Assembly: GCA_041941305.1 (NCBI GenBank)
Contig: JBGTQJ010000106.1
Span: forward strand, 1-15,691
Source: JANSWP01 sp041941305
GTDB lineage: Bacteria; Bacteroidota; Bacteroidia; Chitinophagales; Saprospiraceae
Direction of reading: 5' to 3'
DNA length: 15,691 nucleotides
Shown: piece after piece, positions 7,220 to 13,751 of the stretch
Layout of the letters: each line of letters begins with the position of its first letter
Position numbering within the stretch: the first letter of the stretch is position 1
Position numbers and translations under genes: made by a program
Notes under the pieces: model-generated
Databases searched by the model: none
What the model was told of the DNA's origin: nothing
The model's input: the letters and a program-made list of their open reading frames with translations, nothing else

Positions 7220-8446
7220 CTATTGTTTCCTTCTCTTTTCTATATCAACAATCCATCCTTCCACTTTCTCTATTGTAGCCAAATTGCCCAATTGTCGTAA
7301 TAATTCCTGTGCTTGTTTCAGATATTTCAAGGACTCGTCCAAGTCTCCTTTATCACTATATATCAAGCCGATGTTCCCCAACTGATTTGCCTCTCCTTGC
7401 ACATAGCCGATTTGTCTATGTAGTTCCAGCGCTTGTTTATGATATTTCAAGGACTCGTCCAAGTCGCCTTTATCACTATATATCAAGCCGATGTTCCCCA
7501 ACTGATTTGCCTCTCCTTGCACATAGCCGATTTGTCTATGAAGTTCCAGCGCTTGTTTATGATATTTCAAGGACTCGTCCAAGTCGCCTTTAGACCTATA
7601 TATCAAGCCGATGTTCCCCAAATCAGATGCCTCTCCTTGCACATAGCCGATTTGTCTATGAAGTTCCAGCGCTTGTTTCAGATATTTCAAGGACTCGTCC
7701 AAGTCGCCTTTATCACTATATATCAAGCCGATGTTCCCCAAAATAGCGGAGAGGTAATTTTTATCCTTTCTTTTTTTTGCAATTTTATATGCCAAAAAAT
7801 AATACTCCAATGCTCCTTCTAATTTTGAAATCAATTGGGCAGAGTTAGCCAAATTAAAAAGCACCTCCAGAAACAATCGCGATTTTTGCTTTCCTTCATT
7901 TTTTAATTCTTCATATTCTTTTAGAAGGTGCTCATATTTTACTACAGGTTCTGGTTTACCTTCAAATTTGGCTAAATCCCTATCTACTTCAACTCGTTGG
8001 TCATAAAAAATTTCGGAAAAATTTGAGGCTTGAATGTAATCGTAGGCGATGCGATGAAGTGAATCAAATTGTTTTTTAGATAAAATGACATTAATGTGTA
8101 GAGCATGTTTAACAATCATATCCCTAAAAAAAATAAGATGTTCTGCCAGTGTTTCAGCTAGTTTGTCAGGAAGTGTATAAAGTGGTATGATGAAATATTT
8201 GTGCTTTGGGTCATCGAAGTAAGGTCGCCATTCCAGTGTTTTTACGGGAACTGGAGAATCAGCAATTTTAAAATCCACCTGTTTTTGTTGAATATCCTTT
8301 TGAATAGCTTGCCCTAGCTCCATGGAAGTTACAGCCAAAGTACTAAGGAAAGGCAAACCTTTTTCTGATTCATTCAGAGTCCAAATAAATCTTTCATAGC
8401 GAATGCGTTGAGTTACAGAAAGCCTTGACAACACATCTTTACTCAT
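7220..8446 (-). CDS. TPR-repeat protein, partner of the adjacent ATPase
   Basis: The protein has 408 residues and no signal peptide, so it is cytosolic. Residues 1-170 form a distinct domain: LSVTQRIRYERFIWTLNESE at the start, then a segment with LIFFRDMIVKHALHINVIL and ASNFSEIFYDQ. Residues about 180-395 are tetratricopeptide repeats, a helical scaffold for protein binding. The central units are 40 residues long and nearly identical (NIGLIYSDKGDLDESLKYHK, QALELHRQIGYVQGEA), like the TPR_12 or kinesin-light-chain type. The start ATG overlaps the end of the ATPase gene by 8 nt (8439-8446), which implies translational coupling and a joint function. The N-terminal domain resembles, in pattern only, the leader domain of TPR proteins encoded next to ATPases in other bacteria. 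A sensor or scaffold role in a two-gene switch is my inference. Confidence 0.85.
   Translation of the reverse strand: MSKDVLSRLSVTQRIRYERFIWTLNESEKGLPFLSTLAVTSMELGQAIQKDIQQKQVDFKIADSPVPVKTLEWRPYFDDPKHKYFIIPLYTLPDKLAETLAEHLIFFRDMIVKHALHINVILSKKQFDSLHRIAYDYIQASNFSEIFYDQRVEVDRDLAKFEGKPEPVVKYEHLLKEYEELKNEGKQKSRLFLEVLFNLANSAQLISKLEGALEYYFLAYKIAKKRKDKNYLSAILGNIGLIYSDKGDLDESLKYLKQALELHRQIGYVQGEASDLGNIGLIYRSKGDLDESLKYHKQALELHRQIGYVQGEANQLGNIGLIYSDKGDLDESLKYHKQALELHRQIGYVQGEANQLGNIGLIYSDKGDLDESLKYLKQAQELLRQLGNLATIEKVEGWIVDIEKRRKQ
7302..7740 (-). repeat. 120-bp tandem repeat encoding identical TPR units
   Basis: The motif GATATTTCAAGGACTCGTCC recurs on the + strand at exactly 7321, 7441, 7561 and 7681. 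The three complete 120-bp units 7321-7440, 7441-7560 and 7561-7680 differ at only a few positions. The partial unit at 7681-7740 is equally close, while 7302-7320 is a diverged edge. Each unit encodes one 40-residue TPR. Identity at silent positions points to recent duplication or gene conversion rather than protein-level selection alone. Confidence 0.95.
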
Positions 8447-9833
8447 CTTCCTCTTCTTTTTTTGAAGAATATAAATTTACGGTTGGTTTAATAACTGGAT
8501 TTAAATCATACCATATGTCATCGTTTTCATAAGCAAAAATATGGTTTGCCAGGATGGATTCATTAAAAATTGTTTCATCTTCATATTCTGCCAAATGTTC
8601 TGTCCCAATATATTCCAACAATTTTAAGCGACCTTTGCCTGTAACTGAATAAGATACCTGTTTTCTCTCTTCTCCAACACCAGCCTCCGCATCTGTCAAA
8701 GTCACGGTTTTTGAATTATTGATGAGAACATGTCGCACCGTATTTTGAAGCAGGGAAATGAATTGCCGAATATTGCCACCCGATTGTTCAATTAATAAAT
8801 CCAATGCTTCCTCAGAAAAGGGATTGAATTCTTTTCTCAACCTTTTCTGAAATATTTTTCTCAAGACCTTTCTGCTTTTTTCAATGTTTTTTTCCTCTTG
8901 ATTGGTATTTTCTGTTAATGGATTCGGCTTTATTTTAATGTTCAAAACTTTGCGCCTTCCTTTGAATAAAGGTCTGGACACAAGCGTAATGGGAATGGTC
9001 ACCACTTTCTTGGCACGAATATTCTCCAGGTGAACAGCATTGTCAATAAATAATTTTTCGATTGTATTGAGGTTTCTCATATGGTTCAACTCGTGAAAAA
9101 CCACCAGTAATTTTTTATTTGTATTTATCGCTATTTCATCTAAAAAATAAGCAATCATTTTGTTTACGAGAGAAACCAGTTCGGGAACATCAGGTTTAAA
9201 AATTGTACGGGTAAGAATTCGGGTAGATTGATTTCTCCTGTAATCAACGTAGAAATTTCCTTCTGCTTTAAAAGTATTCAGCCATCTAACTAAAGGATTC
9301 CCAGCTAAGGAAATTTTTATATCTCCTCCAAATTCATGCGCCGTAACTTTAATTCTTTCTTCAACTTCTTCCCGACGCCCCTTAATAACCTCCCGAATTT
9401 TTTCCAGTTCTTTTTCAAAATCATTCATTATTGGAGGACATTCTGCTGCAAGCTTAAATGCCAACATCAACATTATATCAATAATATCTACATCATCTAA
9501 ATTCTCCACTAAATCCTGAGCATTGAGATATAGTAGTACAAAGCCTTCGTCTAGCTCAGGGTCAGAGAGAAAATTTAAAGCTGTTGTCTTACCACTACCT
9601 GCCTGCCCGGTAACATAAACTGTATAACTTTCATCATAACTAGCCAGGAGATCCAATCGAATTTCTGCTAATTTTTTTTCATATAGCGGTACGCGCAAAT
9701 GCGCATTCCTCTTGTCCAATGGATGAATAGGAATAAGAATTCTAAAAAGTTCTCTTAAAGTATGTGCAGGCAATAATTTCCTCAGTTCCATTTTTTGAAT
9801 AATTAATCTCCCAAAATTAACTTTTTCCTCCAT
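8439..9833 (-). CDS. P-loop AAA+/STAND-like ATPase with altered Walker B
   Basis: This 464-residue cytosolic protein has Walker A at residues 76-83 (GQAGSGKT) after an N-terminal segment LLPAHTLRELF. The hydrophobic strand before Walker B reads KLLVVFHELNHM: His247 stands where Asp is expected, and Glu248 is kept. A helical lid with a sensor-2-like GGNIRQF (R356) follows. A winged-helix-like C-terminal part (KGRLKLLEYIG) ends with DIWYDLNP (W441-P446) and an acidic tail. The order of parts fits ORC/Cdc6-type or STAND-type switch ATPases more than a metabolic enzyme. The stop overlaps the start of the TPR gene by 8 nt, so the two are probably a functional pair. The start is uncertain. ATG 9833 overlaps the upstream gene by 31 nt, while ATG 9791 (Met15, MELRKLLPAHT) leaves an 11-nt gap and begins just before the conserved-looking segment. 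The exact family is not assigned. Confidence 0.85.
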   Translation of the reverse strand: MEEKVNFGRLIIQKMELRKLLPAHTLRELFRILIPIHPLDKRNAHLRVPLYEKKLAEIRLDLLASYDESYTVYVTGQAGSGKTTALNFLSDPELDEGFVLLYLNAQDLVENLDDVDIIDIMLMLAFKLAAECPPIMNDFEKELEKIREVIKGRREEVEERIKVTAHEFGGDIKISLAGNPLVRWLNTFKAEGNFYVDYRRNQSTRILTRTIFKPDVPELVSLVNKMIAYFLDEIAINTNKKLLVVFHELNHMRNLNTIEKLFIDNAVHLENIRAKKVVTIPITLVSRPLFKGRRKVLNIKIKPNPLTENTNQEEKNIEKSRKVLRKIFQKRLRKEFNPFSEEALDLLIEQSGGNIRQFISLLQNTVRHVLINNSKTVTLTDAEAGVGEERKQVSYSVTGKGRLKLLEYIGTEHLAEYEDETIFNESILANHIFAYENDDIWYDLNPVIKPTVNLYSSKKEEEDE

Positions 9834-11125
9834 ACAACCTCATTTCCGTCCAAAATCACTCCCAAATAAAAACCTTTTGGAAGTCTTAGGTTGAAAATCA
9901 GTGAATTACCACTAAGGACTTGGGCATATTGAACCCGCCCAAAGGTATCAAAAAACACCATTCTGTATTGATTTTTGGGATTTGGCAATTCACATAATAT
10001 TTCTGTGCCTAATTGGATTGGATTAGACATTCTGCAAAAGGCTTCTTTTTCAATTTCCGTAACTGAAACAGGATTCAACAAACGCCAAAAGAAATCACAA
10101 ATCGTTAGCAATTCCCATTGAGCATTCTGCCAAATAAAAACCTCAAAATGAGTTTGGTGCCCTACAGAGTCAAACTGTCGGGTAGTAAGAAAAAAATTGA
10201 CCCAAATGCTGTCCTGCCAAAACTGCGTGAAAGTAGAATCATTGTTCCCTTCTAAATCATAGGTATTTAAAAAACGATCTTTATTCAACCAAATACTGTC
10301 TACATTATCCCAAACCTCTACTTCCAGGCTAACTTGCTGATTTTCAATATCATAAGCATATGTTTGACGACTACTATTTTCCCAAACATCTTGCCATGGG
10401 TCGTAGATTTCAGTAGATATCTCGGACTTCAATCCTTCATTATTGTAGGAATGAAAAGAGCGATTGCCATCAATCCACATCATACTATCGGGAAACCATT
10501 TGGTAAATAAATCAGCTGCTAATTTTCCATTGCTCCAAATATTGGTGATTTTAAAGTCATCTATCCAAGTACTGTTTTGAACATCCCAAATTTGCCTGTT
10601 GAATTCGGTATTTTCGCCATTACCATTGTAAGCAAACAAAACCAAATTGTCATTTATCCAATCCATAGAGGCAGTATCCCACAATTGCTCCAAAACTTGA
10701 GTAAACTGCCCATCATCATTTGGTTCTTGTTGCGTTCTTTTGACATTTCTCCATTCAATCCATGCCGTGTCCCAGGATTCCTCTACAATTTTTACAATAT
10801 TGCCATCATCATCAAATTCAATAGATACCAACAATTCATTGTTCCATTCCATCTCATTTTCATCCCAACGCTGGCGAAGCCTCTGCACTGCTTCCCCAGT
10901 TTGTGTAAATTCTAGATTGTACTCCCTGGTTGAGGGAATATTGCTCATCAAGTCCCCATTGTAGCTAAAGCAATAAATAGAATCAACTACATAAATATCA
11001 TTATTTCTAAACTGAAACTTATTTTCATTTTTTGAAAAATCCCGCAAAATATCATCAAAGGTTAATTCCTGGGAAAAAATGGATAAGCTAATAAAAGAAA
11101 GGAGCAAAAAAGTGAATGTTCGCAT
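9803..11125 (-). CDS. T9SS-sorted secreted protein with W-rich YD-like repeats
   Basis: The protein has 440 residues when started at ATG 11125, which gives a signal peptide of about 18 residues (MRTFTFLLLSFISLSIFSQ). A start 54 bases upstream would put repeat-encoded residues (MLRCCYTTILN) before it and is disfavoured. Residues about 75-345 are diverged units of roughly 35-40 residues with the pattern 'W(D)xxxxxW.. .. Y(D)xxGn' (QRWDENEMEW, ESWDTAWIEW, QLWDTASMDW, EVWDNVDSIW). Such units are common in surface proteins of Bacteroidota. The last 75 residues (MVFFDTFGRVQYAQVL, LPKGFYLGVI, KKLILGD) form a type A C-terminal sorting domain for export by type IX secretion. The gene sits between the DUF2452 gene and the ATPase gene, and its 3' end may overlap the ATPase start. 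Export is confident; the ligand or role is unknown. Confidence 0.85.
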   Translation of the reverse strand: MRTFTFLLLSFISLSIFSQELTFDDILRDFSKNENKFQFRNNDIYVVDSIYCFSYNGDLMSNIPSTREYNLEFTQTGEAVQRLRQRWDENEMEWNNELLVSIEFDDDGNIVKIVEESWDTAWIEWRNVKRTQQEPNDDGQFTQVLEQLWDTASMDWINDNLVLFAYNGNGENTEFNRQIWDVQNSTWIDDFKITNIWSNGKLAADLFTKWFPDSMMWIDGNRSFHSYNNEGLKSEISTEIYDPWQDVWENSSRQTYAYDIENQQVSLEVEVWDNVDSIWLNKDRFLNTYDLEGNNDSTFTQFWQDSIWVNFFLTTRQFDSVGHQTHFEVFIWQNAQWELLTICDFFWRLLNPVSVTEIEKEAFCRMSNPIQLGTEILCELPNPKNQYRMVFFDTFGRVQYAQVLSGNSLIFNLRLPKGFYLGVILDGNEVVWRKKLILGD

Positions 11126-11154
11126 TGTTTGATTTTTTGATATCCTGTTCAATA

Positions 11155-11186
11155 TTGTAGTATAGCAGCATCGTAGCATTGCAGCA
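11155..11186. repeat. 8-bp tandem array between two genes
   Basis: There are four units of eight bases: TTGTAGTA, TAGCAGCA, TCGTAGCA and TTGCAGCA, with consensus TnGnAGCA. The array lies between the DUF2452 stop (11195) and the start of the T9SS gene (11125). Read on the - strand it would encode the cysteine-rich start of an artificially extended N-terminus of that gene. It resembles the 7-bp arrays elsewhere in this window in unit size and position. Confidence 0.7.
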
Positions 11187-11194
11187 TTAAACCG

Positions 11195-11644
11195 TCATTT
11201 CATCTCCAAAACTTCCCAAGTGTGATCTGAGAGCAATTTAACAGTAGCCTGATATTCGTAGGGTGGATTTTTGCCCCATTCATGTGGAGCAACCATTGAA
11301 AGAACTTCCTTCCCATTGATTCGATTGTACAAATAATAAAATTTGCCAATTACAGGCTCAAAATTCATTTCTGCAAGATATATTTTTTCGGAGACCTCAA
11401 CCCGTTCGTGAATTTCTTTGGCTTGCCTTATCAATGTTTCTACCTGTTCCCGAAGTTGGTCCAATTGAACTTCTGTTTGTTCATACATTGCAGACATCGC
11501 CAGCCCCTTGGTACGTCCTTTATCCAGCGGTTTGATGATAGCACTTCCTACAGAATGAGCATATGGCAAGATATGAGGATTTTCAGCAATTTTGTCTTTG
11601 TCAATTGGATTTTCCGTTCTTCGCACTTTTGGATTTTTTTTCAT
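11195..11644 (-). CDS. DUF2452 domain protein
   Basis: This 149-residue soluble protein matches, from memory, the DUF2452 family: NPIDKDKIAENPHILPYAHS at about 12-31, then VGSAIIKPLDKGRTKGLAMS and AMYEQTEVQLDQLREQVETL. It continues with a short coiled-coil-like helix at about 55-85 (LREQVETLIRQAKEIHERVE) and a C-terminal beta-rich half (SMVAPHEWG, YQATVKLLSDHTWEVLEM). Length and full collinearity suggest an intact gene. The biochemical function of the family is not established. It is the first gene of the tightly spaced - strand cluster, with 69 bp to the next coding start. Its promoter would have to lie in the 165-bp gap holding the large hairpin at 11659-11781. Confidence 0.85.
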   Translation of the reverse strand: MKKNPKVRRTENPIDKDKIAENPHILPYAHSVGSAIIKPLDKGRTKGLAMSAMYEQTEVQLDQLREQVETLIRQAKEIHERVEVSEKIYLAEMNFEPVIGKFYYLYNRINGKEVLSMVAPHEWGKNPPYEYQATVKLLSDHTWEVLEMK

Positions 11645-11658
11645 TGTTACAAAGGTAG

Positions 11659-11781
11659 TTTTTTTCGGGTTGCGGGGTGCGGGGTGCGGGTTGGCGGGGA
11701 AACGGGTTGTCAGGTTGGCGGGGAAAGTCCCCGTTTACCCGTATACACGTCTACCCGCCAACCCACAACCCGAAAAAAAAA
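11659..11781. repeat. Large intergenic inverted repeat built of 7-bp units
   Basis: The arms 11659-11672 and 11766-11779 pair over 14 bp (seven T, then CGGGTTG). The inner arms 11688-11698 and 11754-11764 pair over 11 bp (GGGTTGGCGGG). The left arm carries an extra CGGGGTGCGGGGTGC (11673-11687) opposite a single A at 11765, a net excess of exactly two 7-bp units. A small GGGGA/TCCCC hairpin at 11720-11732 sits in the loop. The element fills the gap between the MFS gene end (11810) and the DUF2452 start (11644). It could stop or attenuate - strand transcripts, although no free T-run follows it on that strand. Confidence 0.8.
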
Positions 11782-11809
11782 CCGAATTACCTAAAAAAGG
11801 TTCCGACAT

Positions 11810-12982
11810 TCAATACTTACTTTTTACCAAATTTGAAATCGAAATCAAACCAATCAAAGGTCCAATCACCAAAACAGGAAAAAGATTGGCTATTTCAAAA
11901 TGTTGAAACAGGAAGTTTATCAACTGAATGCTAAAAATAGTGAGCCCAAAGCCGATACAATTTACTATGGTCAATGCAGTTCCAACATATAACTTTGGGG
12001 CAGTTTTGGCAACAATGGTTGAAAATTGAGGAGAATCACCCACAACAGCAAATCCCCAAATCAGCATTAGGATTAGAAAGATGAATTTAGTTACATAAAA
12101 AAAGAATGGAGAAAGCAAACAGCAAATCCCAGATATTAACAACATTGAGAATGCGATTTTCGCACTTCCCTTTTTCAAGGAAATATAGCCTCCAAATACG
12201 CAACCCAATCCTCCAATTCCAATTATCAGGAAAGACCATAACGGTACAGATATTTGAGTAGCATTTATTTCGTTATAGGTCTTCAAAAGCAGGGGAGCAA
12301 ATGCCCAAACTGTGTACAATTCCCACATATGACCGAAATAGCCAAAAGCAGCTGATCTGAAATTTTTGTATTTGAAAATTTTATGTATGGCATCCCATTC
12401 AAATTTGGCGCCGCGTTTTCTATTTGGACCATCCCCTACCAACAGATACAAAGCAAAGCCTCCCAAAACAGCCAGTCCTGAGGTAAACATCAAAACCTCT
12501 TGCCATGCAAGAACACTTGAAAAATCTTTTAACAAATGTGGGAAGGCAGTCCCAAGAACCAAAGCTCCCACCAGATACCCCAATGCTTTGCCCAAACCTT
12601 TGGAATACCAGTCCGCAGCTATCTTCATTCCCACAGGATAAATTCCAGCCAGAAAAAATCCGGTCAAAAATCGAAAGCATAAAATTTCAAAAAGCGTATC
12701 AGCAAACCAACAAACCCCCAAATTGAAAAAAGCGCCACATATTGCAGAAACCAGAAAGACTTTGACTGGGGAGAAGCGATCAGCAATAGACAAAAAAGCA
12801 AAAACCAGCGTCCCAAAAATAAATCCCATCTGAACAGAAGAGGTGATATACCCTATGGCTTCTTCACCCAACTGGAAAGAAGATTCCAAATCAACTAAAA
12901 TGGCATTTCCAGCAAACCAAAGTGAGGTGCCGGCAAATTGGGAAAAGACGATGAAAGGGAGGATGTGGGATTTTATGGGCAT
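11810..12982 (-). CDS. MFS transporter, substrate unknown
   Basis: This 390-residue, strongly hydrophobic protein has about 12 predicted membrane helices, the standard size for the major facilitator superfamily. The cytoplasmic loop after helix 2 contains ADRFSPVKV (residues 67-75), a reduced form of MFS motif A in which Asp68 and Arg69 are kept but the second half is not GRK. The start FSQFAGTSLWFAGNAIL and the later FLTGFFLAGIYPVGMKIAADW recall a Bacteroidota/Proteobacteria group of MFS carriers of unknown substrate. It would work in the inner membrane as a proton-coupled exporter or importer. The start lies 34 bp after the ABC ATPase stop, so co-transcription is likely. The whole upstream spacer, including the place for a ribosome-binding site, is 7-bp repeat DNA. 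Confidence 0.88.
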   Translation of the reverse strand: MPIKSHILPFIVFSQFAGTSLWFAGNAILVDLESSFQLGEEAIGYITSSVQMGFIFGTLVFAFLSIADRFSPVKVFLVSAICGAFFNLGVCWFADTLFEILCFRFLTGFFLAGIYPVGMKIAADWYSKGLGKALGYLVGALVLGTAFPHLLKDFSSVLAWQEVLMFTSGLAVLGGFALYLLVGDGPNRKRGAKFEWDAIHKIFKYKNFRSAAFGYFGHMWELYTVWAFAPLLLKTYNEINATQISVPLWSFLIIGIGGLGCVFGGYISLKKGSAKIAFSMLLISGICCLLSPFFFYVTKFIFLILMLIWGFAVVGDSPQFSTIVAKTAPKLYVGTALTIVNCIGFGLTIFSIQLINFLFQHFEIANLFPVLVIGPLIGLISISNLVKSKY

Positions 12983-12985
12983 AGT

Positions 12986-13055
12986 TTGTCAGTTGTGGGT
13001 TGTCAGTTGTGGGTTGTCAGTTGTCAGTTGTGGGTTGTGGGTTGTCAGTTGTCAG
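12986..13055. repeat. Ten-unit 7-bp array with two alternating unit types
   Basis: There are ten perfect head-to-tail heptamers of two kinds, A = TTGTCAG and B = TTGTGGG, in the order A B A B A A B B A A. A partial TTGTG follows at 13056-13060. Units 5-10 on the - strand encode the last residues of the ABC ATPase (QLTTDNPQPTTDN) and its TGA stop (13017-13019, inside unit 5). Units 1-4 fill the spacer up to the MFS start codon at 12982. No base is lost or gained in the period. Confidence 0.97.
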
Positions 13056-13751
13056 TTGTGTAGAATCAAAAATTTCATTTAAAGCATCACTCACTTTCTC
13101 TTTTATTGCGGACCTCAATTCTGTTTCCAGCATTCCAAATTCACTTTTTACATAAGTTTTCTCAATTTTCCCATTGCTTAGGTAATTTATTGAATTACAT
13201 ATATTTGTCAAAGACTCAATAATATGAGAAGATAGTAAAATCGTTTTTCCTTGCTTCCGCAGTCTTTTCAGGATTTCGTAAATCACCTCACTGCTTTCAA
13301 AATCAACCCCGTTAAATGGCTCATCCAGTATAAGGATCGGTCTGTCTAATGCGATGACCCCTTGCAAAGCCAATTTCTTTTTCATGCCTGTGGAATAAGT
13401 GTCAATCAAGTTTCCAAGTGGCAGTTGGAAAACTCTATTCCACTCCTCTATATTAAAATTCGGATTTTGAAGGGAGCACAATTGCAGATATTCCTTTCCC
13501 GTCATATAGGAATAGAAAAAGTTGACAGTTTCGAGATAGGCAACTTCTTTTTTAGATACAGGTTGCCCTTTAAACAAACAGCTTCCTGAATCTTTTGGCA
13601 GAAAACCATATATGGCATTAAATAAAGTCGTTTTACCTGCTCCATTCATGCCCAAAATTCCATGAATTTTCGCATTTACACATTTTAACGCCAACCCTTG
13701 CAAAACCTTATTTTTGCCATAAAAAACACTTAATTCATTGATTATCAGCAT
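13017..13751 (-). CDS. ABC transporter ATP-binding subunit
   Basis: This 244-residue nucleotide-binding domain has Walker A at 34-42 (GMNGAGKTT), an atypical signature at 119-125 (YSTGMKK in place of LSGGQ), Walker B and catalytic Glu at 138-144 (PILILDE) and the H-loop His at 176 (LLSSHIIES). The STGM-type signature is common in ABC-2-type exporters of Bacteroidota. It should drive the permease encoded by the preceding gene, with which it overlaps by 17 nt (13735-13751). The last 13 or so residues are encoded by the 7-bp array and are low-complexity (TTDNPQPTTDN). The core fold ends well before them, so they are probably dispensable. The substrate cannot be read from the sequence. Confidence 0.93.
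   Translation of the reverse strand: MLIINELSVFYGKNKVLQGLALKCVNAKIHGILGMNGAGKTTLFNAIYGFLPKDSGSCLFKGQPVSKKEVAYLETVNFFYSYMTGKEYLQLCSLQNPNFNIEEWNRVFQLPLGNLIDTYSTGMKKKLALQGVIALDRPILILDEPFNGVDFESSEVIYEILKRLRKQGKTILLSSHIIESLTNICNSINYLSNGKIEKTYVKSEFGMLETELRSAIKEKVSDALNEIFDSTQLTTDNPQPTTDN

Noticed and set aside
7309..7822. Long open frames on the + strand across the TPR repeats
   Set aside because: They are antisense shadows of the 120-bp repeat. Their apparent protein repeats simply mirror the TPR gene, which has clear TPR residues and coupling to the ATPase gene.
9081..9095. HELNH in the ATPase as a zinc-protease HEXXH motif
   Set aside because: It lies at the end of the hydrophobic strand where Walker B must be, with Walker A and sensor-2 in proper order around it. 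No third zinc ligand or protease context is visible.
12986..13061. Heptamer array as a CRISPR array
   Set aside because: The units are 7 bp and contiguous with no spacers, and no cas gene is nearby.
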